The translations under genes and the position numbers were made by a program. Shown piece by piece: positions 45,782-56,452 of a DNA stretch of 64,000 nt. This stretch comes from Eucommia ulmoides (Eukaryota > Streptophyta > Magnoliopsida > Garryales > Eucommiaceae). The notes beneath the pieces were generated by a model. The model was not told the origin of the DNA, ran no database searches, and saw only the letters and a program-made list of their open reading frames with translations. The stretch covers positions 36,958,712 to 37,022,711 of the forward strand of contig CM028335.1 of NCBI GenBank assembly GCA_016647705.1, in the 5' to 3' direction. The stretch's first letter is position 1. Each line of letters begins with the position of its first letter.

Positions 45782-46439
45782 TGTTTTAGACCTTTGCCTT
45801 CTGTAGTTGGTTTTGCTGTAGTTGTCACTTTCTTATTTTTTTTTAAAAAAAAAATAAAAAATAAAAAAATACGGCTTATACCACATTTTCTTTGTGGATA
45901 ATGGTTTTGAATTTGTATTTCGCTCCAATTCTTCATGCTTCTGGTGTAGTCGGTTTGTCCTTTTAGGCATTTCTAATAACAACTAGGTTCAAACTTTGAT
46001 GTTTCCTTAGCCAAAGGAGCTTGGTCGAGCTTCGGAATACACTGAGATGCCCGAGTGACATCTTCCTAGCTTCATGCAGAACCCACCTGTCTAGATAGGG
46101 CGAGCCCAATGGACTGGTTAATCCAGGCTAGATCCTACTCCCACTTGAGTCCAAAAGTGTCACTTTAGTTCACGCACCAAATTTCACTTGTTTGTAAGGC
46201 AAGTTTAGTTTGCGTATATCTTTGTGCAACTTTTTATGCCGCATATTTGTAGTCAACCTTTAAGGCACACATCTATATGCAGCCTTTTGGAATTTCACAT
46301 CCAATCAACTATCAATCATTTATCACGTGTGTCTCTTGCATTTTCCTCCTTGGGAGCGCCTACTAAGGGAGCACTTTATTGCTTCTCTTTCCATCTATTA
46401 CGTTTTGGTTCATTTTTAATCTTTTTTGGTTTCTCTATC
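45782..46439. other. Interval without a supported gene
   Basis: Contains an A/T homopolymer pair (about 45835-45870: T10 then A-rich). The ORF at 46224-46478 has no recognisable domain. A CT-rich stretch at 46370-46440 could be the leader of the next ORF. Confidence 0.35.
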
Positions 46440-47031
46440 GATGGACCTTCGCGAGGACATCAAAGATTTCCTTCTTAAGATAAATCATGGGGAACGAAGA
46501 ATAGATACTCTTATTCAACTGCTGAGAACAAAAAAGAGACCATTCTGATGTCTTTGTTATTTGGAAGAGCTCTAAGTCCTTTTTGTCGCCATAAATAGAT
46601 GCCATTATGAGGCAGTGAATGAGACCTTGGACACCTTAGAGAATTTGGAAACAAAAGAGGTAAAATATGCTAACCTAAGGTTAGAAGTACTCCAACAGTC
46701 GAGAGTGGAGGTGGAGGCTAAGAGTGTTGCCGGTAAGGCCAAGATTTGTAGCCTCGTCGGCATCCTGTCAAACTATATGGCCGTGGACATGCTTGGATCC
46801 TCCTCCGACGAGGAGTCCACACCATGCAGCAGAGATCCCCTTGTACTTCAGGGTGAAAGGCAATGGGATAGTTCGATTCCCCCAGAGGCGAGGAAATATT
46901 ATCCCGTGAAACCACTCCTACTCCACTTCTTGCCATGGACCAAACAGGATAAGCTTTGTTGTTTTCCCATTTATCTCCGTATTTTAATACTCAATCTTTT
47001 TTTTCTTTTTTCCTTTTTGTCTATGCTGTAA
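46440..47031 (+). pseudogene. Unrecognised coiled-coil ORF
   Basis: An ATG at 46440 opens MDLREDIKDFLLKINHGERR, broken by a stop at about 46547. A second open segment (46615-47031) reads MNETLDTLENLETKEVKYAN followed by VDMLGSSSDEESTPC and a proline/aromatic part, then a hydrophobic end that is probably intron or 3' UTR. It is heptad-rich and probably part of the same retroelement cargo. No function can be given. Confidence 0.45.
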
Positions 47032-47394
47032 GAAATCTTTTTTCTCGCGCTCTCACAGGACATAGAGGGAAAAGTATATGAAGGTAGGAGGTTGAACTAT
47101 TTTTTCACATTCTTTACTTCATGTATATGCATAACTTGAAAAGATTTACTCAAATGAATACAAAATCATGTCTTTGCATATCTAGTTGTCTTTGTTTGTT
47201 GTACGTATGTTGTAATGACTGATACGATTCAAAATCTTTGAACAAGGTCGCAAATAGTCGAGTATATACCATGTAGTCTATGTGCGTGGTCTGTCATAGA
47301 CATATAGAGATTTGAGCTGAATGTGAGTTTGCTCATGGCCCGTAATTCATAGTTCCATCCAGCGGGATTGTGACCCAGGTTTATAAAATAATGG

Positions 47395-47995
47395 TCTTTT
47401 ATTCTCGACTACCTTCTACTCAGGTGGATACGGGGTATCAGGTATGCCTAAGTACAAGGAGGGTTATTTGAGCTAGTCACCAAACATTTAGGAACTAAAT
47501 GAAGCTAGAATTATTTGTAACCAAGGTTCGTGGTCGGATGGCTTGCTCCTCGTTGGCCTCTTACTAGGGTAGACATGGGATATAGGGCCTACGTCTTGAG
47601 TATAAGGAGGGTTATTTCAACCCATCGACAAATCTTGAGAATGAGTCGAGGATGTTTACAACCCAGGTTTAAGGTCGGATGCCCTCTACTCCTCGTCGGT
47701 TTCCCTTCAAAGTTGAACACGGGATATCTGGAGGTCTTAAGTATAAGAAGGGTTATTTCAACCCATCAGCAAGTCTTGAGAATGAAGTCGGGGCTGTTTG
47801 CGACACAGATTCATGGTCAAATGACCTCTATTCTTTGTCGGCCCCCTTATTAGGGTGGATAAGGGGTGTTAGATGGTCCCCAGTTCGTGGATGGTTATTT
47901 TAGCTCATTGACGCCGACGGCCTCTATTTCTCTCTAACCCCTAGGTAGGGTAGACAAAGGGTACCAAGTGTACCCAAGTATAATGAGGGTTTTTC
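47395..47995 (+). repeat. Tandem repeat, about 142-bp unit, four to five copies
   Basis: Successive units begin near 47400, 47541, 47682 and 47824, with a shorter one at about 47911. Shared phrases are 'ctcctcgtyggc', 'agggtagacatgggatat', 'agtataaggagggttatttcaaccca' and 'aatcttgagaatga'. Units are imperfect, so the array is not new. Tandem arrays near the 3' end are common in Tat-lineage elements. Confidence 0.75.
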
Positions 47996-48229
47996 AGTTC
48001 ATCGCATAGCCAAATTTATTGAACAGTCGTAGCCATATGGTTCGATGAGTGTGTGCTGGTCCCGGTCTCATTCCTACACGCTTGGTCAAGGTAGAATAGT
48101 AGATGTATCCCGTTATCAATCTCGTAATATGTTGACAGTTGTAAGTATTTCGAGTAAAGTATAGAATTTTACTAAGTAGAGCACTAAACATGACACATTA
48201 AATAAATCGTATGCTATTGAAAATATTGC

Positions 48230-48903
48230 TTTAAGTGTTCTACATTCCACGGATTTCTCAACTATTGTCCCTCTAGCGTTTCGAGCTCATAGGTTCTTGC
48301 GTCGATTACGTTGGTGACCTGATAGGTTCTTTCCCAGCTCGGGCCCAACTTTTCTTCATCTTACTCTCACATGGCAATGGTGACTTTTTGTTGAACTAGG
48401 TCACCTTCGTTGAATGATCGTGTTTTTGACAAGCTTATCATGATACGGGGTCATATGCCTTTTGTTTGCCACCTGTCATATGTAGGCGTGTCCTCTCTTT
48501 GCTTCCAAAAAGTCTAGATTCAACGCCACTTCAACTGATTCTCGCTGGAGTCTTAGTGTGCCGTTCGGCAAGTTTATAGGCCTAGTGAGATGGAAATCAC
48601 CGTCTCAAAGCCAAAAGCCATGGAAAATGGCATTTCCCTAGTGAAAAACCTTGATGTGGTATGGTAGGCCCACAATGCCAAAGGGAGGTTGTCCACCCAC
48701 TTTACCTTGTAATTTTCCAGTCGAGTTTTCAACTTGTGCAGAAGGATTAGATTGGTTATCTTGACTTGGTTGTTAGATTGCAGGTGACCCAAGGTCGACA
48801 TATATTGTTGAATCCCCAATTTCAAGCAAAATTCGTCAAACGTGGTGCACTCGAGCTGCATCTTGTGGTCGATGATGATGGTTTATGGTAGGTATTGGTG
48901 ATC
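48230..48903 (-). pseudogene. Tat-lineage integrase, 3' fragment
   Basis: The open segment 48574-48861 reads MQLECTTFDEFCLKLGIQQY, STLGHLQSNNQVKITNLILL, HKLKTRLENYKVKWVDNLPL, ALWAYHTTSRFFTREMPFSM. This is the integrase core end (DNG.QF...F..FC..LGI...fs...HPQsNGQvE.tNk.il.gLK.RL...kg.WvdeLp.vLWaYRTTpr..TgetPF.m.fG.EaviP). A decayed C-terminal part follows (LDFLEAKRGHAY...KSWAR, ELETLEG-like) to about 48240. It ends at 48903 exactly where a Ty3 LTR begins, and tgatc (48899-48903) is the TSD. Confidence 0.85.
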
Positions 48904-49695
48904 TGATATGAGCCTCACCAAGGATTAGTGAGACTCGAAATCAAATTAGGATTTATTTGCAAATGATTGAACTAAACTTAGATTTATAACGAAATAAAAA
49001 TACGAAAGTTTGGATAGATTACCTTAACCCAACGTTTATGAATGAAACGTGAACCAAATGTATAAGAAACGATATTGACCCAATGATTATAAAGAATTAC
49101 GAACCAAAGATATAGAGGTTGAACGCCACAAGAAATCTTAATAAGTTCAAAAAAGTTCTTTGAAGAACTTAAAGAGAAAAACCATCCCAATCATATTAAT
49201 CAAATTAAAGTTGTTCTTTCTCAAGGCTACAATGCCTCTTAAATAGGAAATCAAGAGAGCCCTAGATAACTCTATCAAAATAGGTTGTCATATATCTGGA
49301 AGAATCCCTAGTAGTGTGGAAGATAAAGTCAAAGAAATAAATAAGCTTTCTAGCTACTCCTAGTTTAAAAAGGAAAAGACTACTTTACATTAATATCTTA
49401 CAAATCAGGTAATAAATGACCTAAAATAAAATTAAAAAACTAATTAATAAAATAAATAAGTCAAAATTTGTGGGTCTCATCCTAGGCCCATTCAAGTTCA
49501 CGTTTTAAGCCCATTGGCTTGCCTTGATGAGGTGGACTAGGACTTAATCCTCATTTGGGCCTCATTTAGGCTTCACCATTTTAGACAACCCAAATATATT
49601 GAAAGTGATCCTTTGAATATTTTGGATCTTGCCCTAGTATAGGCCCATTTAGCACATGTAGTAAATCCTTTAATGGTACTCATTGATTCTCATCA
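48904..49695 (-). mobile_element. 3' LTR of a family-J Ty3 element (copy J2)
   Basis: On the + strand it starts TGATATGAGCC and ends GATTCTCATCA, related to 998-1893 and very similar to 61587-62289. On the minus strand a purine tract (GAAGAGAGGGGGAA, 49696-49709) precedes it, so this is a 3' LTR. Confidence 0.85.
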
Positions 49696-49709
49696 TTCCC
49701 CCTCTCTTC
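49696..49709 (-). promoter_or_regulatory. Polypurine tract of the J2 element
   Basis: Minus strand GAAGAGAGGGGGAA directly before the LTR start TGATGAGAATC. Confidence 0.75.
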
Positions 49710-49739
49710 AAAAAGGTTCATCCTCGAATCTTCACCATA

Positions 49740-50010
49740 ATGTTATTAATAGCTCAACAATCAACACACATTCGCCAAGTTCCATCCCTCATAGGCACAA
49801 GTAGTACTAATACCATGCACAGACTCATGTTTTTTCTTACATGTCTTTTGGCCATCAACTCTTCCACTTGCCTTTGAAGTTCCTTAGTCTCCTCTGGATT
49901 ACTCCTATAGGTTGGTCGGTTAGAAATTGTTGCATTGAGCACAAAATCGATATGATGCTCGATCCTACTAATTGATTCGACTTTGTGATTACACGTTTTT
50001 TATGTCTCGG
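49740..50010 (-). pseudogene. Ty3/gypsy RT N-terminal fragment (J2 element)
   Basis: On the minus strand it reads VESISRIEHHIDFVLNATIS, NRPTYRSNPEETKELQRQVE, ELMAKRHVRKNMS, VPMRDGTWRMCVDC, stop, AINNI. These are the first RT blocks of plant Ty3 (IEHqIDLiPGA.lPNrPaYR.nPeE.kElQrQV.eLl.kG.i..S.SPCavPvlLVPKKDGtWRMCvDcRAiN.I). It joins directly to the element's 3' end, so everything from mid-RT through integrase is deleted. Confidence 0.88.
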
Positions 50011-51233
50011 TAAGATTAACGTGATTTTGCACTATCGGAGTAGATTCTTTCATGTTGTCTTTATCGGACGAACTTTAGACAGTTTTATTTAGCAAAGGCT
50101 ATTATTTTTTGGCCTATCGAGGTGGGATTTTTGTGCATTATTTAAAGACAAATGTATTTATGATTTAGAGTGAGTTTTAACTACATTATAAGGATGAAAT
50201 GGGTATTAATGATTTGATGTTTTGTATTTGAATGTTTATTGTGTTAAGTGAAATAAAGACTCTTGTTCTCTCCTGCAAATTGCTTCAAATTCCAATTTTT
50301 GAAAACGTTTTTTAGCGTTGATCAAGTTAGCAATGTGTGGGATAGAACAAGAGCTCTTACACTGATTATTACGCCCCTACTTGTCCTAGAAATTTTATTC
50401 TGTCTACCTAGTATAGCAATTACATAAATAATTATACACAAGATGAAAACAAAATCTCTCTTCAAGATAGTGTCCTAAGTAAAACAGGGTTTTGGATATC
50501 CTCTATACTAGGTTAGCATATGTGGTTACGGATTTTATTCTAACGCATCCTAGAAAGCTTTGGTTCCCAAACCTTCAGTGTTCTCCACGAGGGAACATCC
50601 ATCGTTGGTTGGTGGTCCGAGCAAGGCGAGTTTCGTAGTCAGAAATCCCGGGGGAGAAATCGACCCGGGCTTGCTTCTACTAACTCATCTTTCTATCCTA
50701 AGGGTTTCGGAGCTTAGATCGGTATCATGGCCTTGCCGACTTTAGCCCCTATTGCCGGCTTCTCTATCCCTAAGAAGGTTACGGCTTGGTTTTTTTTTTT
50801 TTTTTTTTTTTATCATGATATGTAATGTAAAGTAAATGCTCGTGCATTAGAGAAAGTATACAGAAATGAAATGCCGGATTTTAAAGACAATAATTTAAAG
50901 ACAGATATTGAAAGACGGTAAATGTAAATGACAGTAAATAAAGGCAGTAAATATATACATTCTAGCATAAGCAAAGTATGTGAAAATAATTTTAATTTCA
51001 AATTTTTTATGTATTCTTTTATTTATTATTATCATTATTATTATTATTATTATTATTATTTTATTTTATTTTTTTATTTTTATTATTTGTTTATTATTAT
51101 TATTAATTTTGGAAGGGAATTGTTTATGTTTGAAAAACTAAAGACATATTTCTTGCATTTTATTTAACTGTGAATGTTGATTTATACTTTGATTAGGCTT
51201 GATCCTCCAATCATCCCTAGTGGAGTCGCCCAC
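50011..51233. other. Interval without a supported gene
   Basis: Contains a T20-type run (about 50791-50811) and an (ATT)n microsatellite at 51026-51061. The phrase 'aaatgtaaatgacagtaaataaaggc' and the GGAGTCGCC at 51222-51230 resemble parts of Ogre/Tat-type LTRs, so this may be the end of a further, older LTR. Confidence 0.35.
51026..51061 (+). repeat. (ATT)n microsatellite
   Basis: ATTATTATTATTATTATT-type run within AT-rich sequence. Confidence 0.85.
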
Positions 51234-51809
51234 TGATACACCCCGAATTTTGGTAGCAGTAGAAGTAAAAATAGGGAAGAAGAGGAAAACAAGTTTTCAT
51301 TCCTCCCTCTTGAAATCCTCCAAATCCGTTCATTTTTTTTAAATGATTTTTCAAGAGCTTTTCTAGGCATCGATTTTAAAAAACTTCTTGGGCTGTGATT
51401 TTATGTTTGAAAATGAGTCGCCACCGAGCATGGGGTTAAATCGTATGCTAAGTCACTAGGATTTTAGAAATTCATTTTTTGTTTTTGAAATGGCCCGTGT
51501 TTTGACACGTAAAGATCCTATACTAGAGATTTCTTTAAGTTTGGGGGTCGGTTATGCTAGGGGAAGGTTTTACGCAGCCCAAGACACCCATCCAAAAATG
51601 GTACCTCGGTTTAAATAAATATTCACTTTTAAACAACACCTAAGTAATTTTCTTCGATTTGCTTTAACATAATAATTCTTTTTTTAAAAAATAAATAAAT
51701 AAATAAATAAATTCCATTTCTATGCACTTTTGACATGATGAAAGCAATAAATACTACACTAATCTGAGTAGTGACAACCCAATAGCAATATATAAGATAC
51801 AAAAATATA

Positions 51810-52235
51810 AACGACTGAACCTTATAAATGTTTCCTACATATCCCTATTTTCACATGGAATCAGATCGACATGTAGTTCCAACATGCAAGATATATGAAA
51901 TTAATTTTTTATATATATTTTATATTTTTTTTTTATTTTGTAAAGATCGAACCTTATAAAGGTTGCCTACATATCCTAGTAAACACGGGGAATCAGGTCG
52001 ACATGTAGTTTCAGCATGCAAATTAAGACTAAATTATTTAGATAGGTAACCAAACCCGTACGTGGGTTACCTACACATATCAGATTAATGAGAATTAGAT
52101 TATCATGTAGTTCTTTTATTTAAGGTTAAAATGATATGTTTTTATTTATTAAAGGTGACCTAACCCATACGAAGGTTGCCTACGTACTTTGCTGAGTAAC
52201 CAAAGTTCAGGTCATCACGTAGTTTGTTTAAGTTT
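51810..52235 (+). repeat. Four imperfect repeats of a 'GGTTGCCTAC...CATGTAGTT' module
   Basis: Modules at about 51815, 51948, 52045 and 52150 share a 'gaacc.taYaaaggttgcctac' start and a 'gaatcaggtcgacatgtagtt' end. This 'GGTTGCCTACGTA...CGTAGTT' module is familiar from large Ty3 (Tat/Ogre-type) LTRs. Confidence 0.7.
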
Positions 52236-52299
52236 GGTTTCATGTGTTTTTTATGTTCTTGATGTGTTCTTGATGATCTTGGATGTTTTTGACATAGTT

Positions 52300-54140
52300 T
52301 GATGATTTTAACATGTTTTTGATGTTTTTGTCTTGATTACTTGTTACAGATGCTATGCACATGAAATTTAAGTATGAATACTACATGTTTATGCTACGTA
52401 CAAACATAATATACATATTTAAGCCAAGATCAAGGGTGTTTTAAGAAGACATACCTACTTAGGGGAAGTAGTCTTCCCTAAATGATTAACTCCCTTTCCT
52501 CCTTAATCTTTTTTGGTTGTTCTCGATCGGTTGCCATCAGATCCTCGAGTTCTTCCTTCCAGAACCTTAAGAACTTCCTCCGGGGTAGAATTTTAGTAGA
52601 ATTTTGAGGCTTTATTGAAGATAAATTCTTGGAAACCCTAGACCCCAAGAGCTTTGCTAAAACCTAGAGAGAGAATGAGAGGTTTCCAAGTCTTGAAAGT
52701 TGAAAACAGGCCCCAGTATATCTAGACCTGGGGGTCTGTGCATTGGGCAATACGCAGACCATCCCAAGTTCATCCCTGGGGTCTATTTGTCTTGGGGATG
52801 ATCTCCTCTTGCCTTAATCTTGAATAGTTTTGGACGAATTTTAAAGATTTTGTAAGATTCTATAAAGATTTGGCAATGATTACCAAATCTATAAAAGTTT
52901 TTTGCAATCATTACACAATTTTCAATATGATTGGTTTCACATGGGAGCTTTAATGGCTTGTTGTGACACTTTCGGTTTGATTTGGTGGCAAAGTACCAGT
53001 TAGTTTTACTATTTCGGTTTGGTTGCTATTAATACTTCCAAGGTTGTTAGAATTTGGCCTCCAGGTGTCACTTTTGATTTAATGCTTAATGATGACCCTT
53101 GATATGACGGGCCTTGATTCGGTTGAATTTGAATCAAATCGGCTCACTTTGCCTTGTAACCAGTAGTTACATTTCAAGGGATTTAGCTAACCCTAAGATA
53201 TTTTGAACAAAATATCTTGTTGCTTTGAACCTGGACAATCCATGTCATCCCAAGTGTTAAATTATTTATGGTATGGACACTTAATTTCCACGTTGAGTGT
53301 ATGCAAGGTGGTGAACCAGATCGGTTTAGTTTCGATAACGGTTAGTCACTTTCTAAGTGACTTAGTTCGTTCCCTAGATATTTTGTAGAGAATATCCTAG
53401 GGGTGTCTTGGTATTTTAATGCTCATTTTCTATTCATTAAATGGTGTTTTGGGCCCTTGATTCAATGGGATTTGATGATTAAGTTAAGATGACTTCGGTT
53501 TAATCAATTTTGAACTGCATCTTAATCCTTAGTTACGTTTTGTAACTTGGACTTGTCATGGTATTGTCATGCCTTAATTTGGTTCTTTCAAATTTGATTT
53601 AAGGATATTATAACTTTAAACAATAATTTAAATAAACATTTTTGGTGTCGAATAGACAAAACCGGTGACAGTAAATATTTCAGGGGTCAAAGTAGGTAAC
53701 CAAGGTAATTTGGTGAAATTTCCTATAATTAAAGGGTAGTAACTAATTTTTATTCAAATTAGATGTGATTTAATGACAATCAACCTTTAATAATATTATC
53801 TTAGTCCCCCTTTAATTTTAGGAACTTTAAGGTTGACCCAAAACTTTTACTTTACCAAATTTAGTCAAATTCAACAGTTTTTATATTTTCTTGTGTTTTG
53901 TTGTTGTTTTTTTCTGTATTATACAGTGTGATTCAAAGTAGAAATTCATTTTCTTTAAACCTCAATTGAAAATTTATTTGAACTTATACTTTCAATTCGA
54001 CACTGACTGGGCGGGACAAAATACGATGTCTACATCCCTCATGGCTAAAAAGTATAATAAAGGAAGACCCTCTATTCCTCCAGGGATAAGTGCGGCCTTC
54101 TTTAGATACATTTATCCATTCTTAGCTATGGGGAGGACTG
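52300..54140 (+). other. LTR interior without coding signal
   Basis: No recognised gene. At 53998-54034 the phrase ACTGACTGGGCGGGACAAAA followed by ATGTCTACA resembles the 3' end of large Ty3 LTRs. The 67-codon ORF across it (53966-54169) is not convincing. Confidence 0.35.
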
Positions 54141-54143
54141 ACA

Positions 54144-54168
54144 ATATATATATATATATATATATATA
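54144..54168 (+). repeat. (TA)n microsatellite
   Basis: ATATATATATATATATATAT run. Probable meeting point of the two opposed halves. Confidence 0.85.
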
Positions 54169-54289
54169 ATTTTATTTTATATTCCTTAAAGAAAAGAGAA
54201 AAAGGTCAAAAACAAACAAAAACATTACATTGCAATGCAAGTGGGTTTGGTTGAGGTGGTGTTGACAAAAATAATATGCATTTCATTTT

Positions 54290-55257
54290 GTTAATATTTT
54301 GTTCTTATTTTCCTTAAAGAAACAAAAGCAAGAAAAAAAAAAGTAAAAGGAGTTTTACAAAAGAAAGGTTTTCTTCACAAAAAGGAACTTTTTGTTTTAC
54401 TCTAAAAAGAAAAAGAACTTTAGTTTTTTTTTTTTTTTAGTTGAAAATGATTTTTAAGTTTCTTCTTAAAAAATGAATTTCTTAAAAAATGTTTTTTGTA
54501 AACTTGTGTTTCTTCTAAAAATCTTTTAAACTTTGTCTTCTTTTTTTTTTTTTTTTAAATGACTTATAAAAAGCTATGTTTTCTTCAAAAATATCTATAT
54601 AATTTTTTTTTTACAAAATATATTTTAATCTTACTCTTTTTATAGAATATGTCTTTGAATTTGTTGCCATTTCTAAAAAATATTTTTTCAAATTGTTCTA
54701 AAAAACAAAGAAAGGATTTTCTTAAAAAATAATTTTATTAAGATATTTCCTAAGAAGAGATTTTTTTTTTATTTTTTTTTTCAAATTAACCCTTTTAAAA
54801 TTGTCTTTAAAAAGTTCTTTCTTAAAACTTTTTTCTTTCGAAAATGAATTTTTTCCCTCAAATGTTTTTTTTTATATAAAGAATGTTTTCTTAAAATGTC
54901 TTTACAATTTTTTTTTTTTTTTTTTTTAGATTTGCTCTTTGTTTTAAAGTTTATTTTTCCTTTTCTAAAACAAACTAATCAAAAAATTAATTATAATCTC
55001 TTTTTTAACAAATGTTTTTTTAGAAATTTCCTAAAAGAAGATTCTTAAAATTTTCCTTTTTTTTTTTCTCCATACTCCTTTCACCAACAAATGTTTTTTA
55101 AAAAGAATATTTTGTTTTAAAGTCAAAAACTTTCTTTTTTTAAAAAGTTTTTCTAAATGTTTTCTTTAAAGTTTTTTATAAATAAACTAAAAAATATGTT
55201 TTTATTTTTTTATTTTGTTTTCTTTACTTAAAACAAGATTTTCAACATTCCCAAACA
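54290..55257 (+). repeat. T/A low-complexity tract (poly-T with 'cttaaaa' words)
   Basis: Nearly 1 kb of T-rich sequence with many T10-T20 runs (for example 54541-54557, 54910-54928). No coding content. Confidence 0.85.
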
Positions 55258-55880
55258 TATTTTTCTTACTTACTTAAATTTATTTTATCCTTTTTCTTCT
55301 ATTTGAAATGCATACTAATTTTGTCAAAACGACCTAAACCAAACAATCTAAATAATAAAATCCCCCTAGGGGCCCAGCTTGTCAATTCTTCTATAATTGA
55401 TAGGCGGTCTAAAATGGGGGACATTTATTCTTTATTTGTTGTTGTTTTGTTGTTTTTTTTTTTTTAAAAAAAAAAAAACATTTTTCTTACTTAAATTTAT
55501 TTTATCCTTTTTCTTCTATTTGAAATGTACACTAATTTTGTCAAAACGACCTATACCAAACGATCTAAACAATAAAATCCCCCTGGGGGCCAAGCTTGTC
55601 GATTCTTCTGTAATTGATAGGCGGTTTAAAAAATAGAACATTTGTTCTTCATTTGTTGTTGTTTTTAAAAAAACATTTTTCTTACTTACTTAAATTTATT
55701 TTATCCTTTTTCTTCTATTTAAAATTCATACTAAATTTGTCAAAATGACCTAAACCAAACAATCTAAACAATAAAATCCCCCTGGGGGGCCAAAGCTTGT
55801 TGATTCTTCTGTAATTGATAGGCGATCTAAAATGAGTACATTTGTTCTTTATTTTTTGTTGTTTTGTTGTTTTTTAAAAA
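55258..55880 (+). repeat. Three tandem copies of a roughly 200-bp unit
   Basis: Units start near 55258, 55479 and 55673. Each reads ATTTTTCTTACTTA..., 'atactaattttgtcaaaacgacc', 'aaaatcccccTRGGGGGCC', 'attcttctgtaattgataggcg', and ends in a homopolymer. They differ by a few substitutions and homopolymer lengths. Confidence 0.88.
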
Positions 55881-56452
55881 AAACATTTTCTTTCTTTTAC
55901 TTAAAATAAACATAAAAAGATAAAATAAAAATAAAAAATGGGATTAGCATGTTAACAAAAATCGAAGAAAAATTGCTTGGAATTATTTTGATTTAAAGAT
56001 TTATTTAAACATAGGTACTGTTTTTAGACAGGTATCTTGAGGTGCCTAACACATTCTCAGAGCATAATCGACCCCCGAACTTTAAAGAAAACTCTATTTA
56101 AGGCCAATTGTTTTTCGAGTAAAAAATTTAGGCTATTTCTAAAAGATAAAAAATGATTTTCAAAGTCCAGATGACCTAGTACACCATTTAACTCAATGCT
56201 AGGTGACGACTCTATTTTTCAAACAAATTTTGGCCCAAAGAAATATTTTTAAAACCGGTGCCTAGAAAAAACCCTAAAACTATTTTTTTTTCTTCCAAAA
56301 AATAAATGGATTTGAGATGGAGAAAACCAAATTGTGTCTTCCTCATCTCTCGTCTTTTCAAAATTCGGGGTGCGTCACCTCTTCTAGCAGAATTCTATAT
56401 GGTTGGGCAGTCATAACAACTTCCATTCCTTATAAATACTATGCATGGTTCA

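Larger units (their letters stand above)
51234..56377. mobile_element. Two opposed LTR-like ends of one family (inverted arrangement, family K)
   Basis: The left edge starts TGATACACCCCGAATTTTG. The right edge, reversed, starts TGACGCACCCCGAATTTTG (17 of 19). The similarity goes on for roughly 500 bp inward on each side ('GAGTCGCCACCGAGCATGGGGTTAAATC' region against the reverse of 56150-56205, the CGGGGGTCGRTTATGCT block, the 'gtttaaataaat' block). The two halves are thus inverted relative to each other, most simply as two 5'-LTR halves of an Ogre/Tat-like family placed tail to tail, meeting near the (TA)n at 54144-54168. A long-TIR foldback element is the alternative. No TSD was found (cccac / cctct). 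Confidence 0.55.

Noticed and set aside
53966..54169. 67-codon ORF ending in an (TA)n-encoded Tyr-Ile repeat
   Set aside because: Terminal part is microsatellite; the rest matches no family I know and lies inside an LTR-like region.
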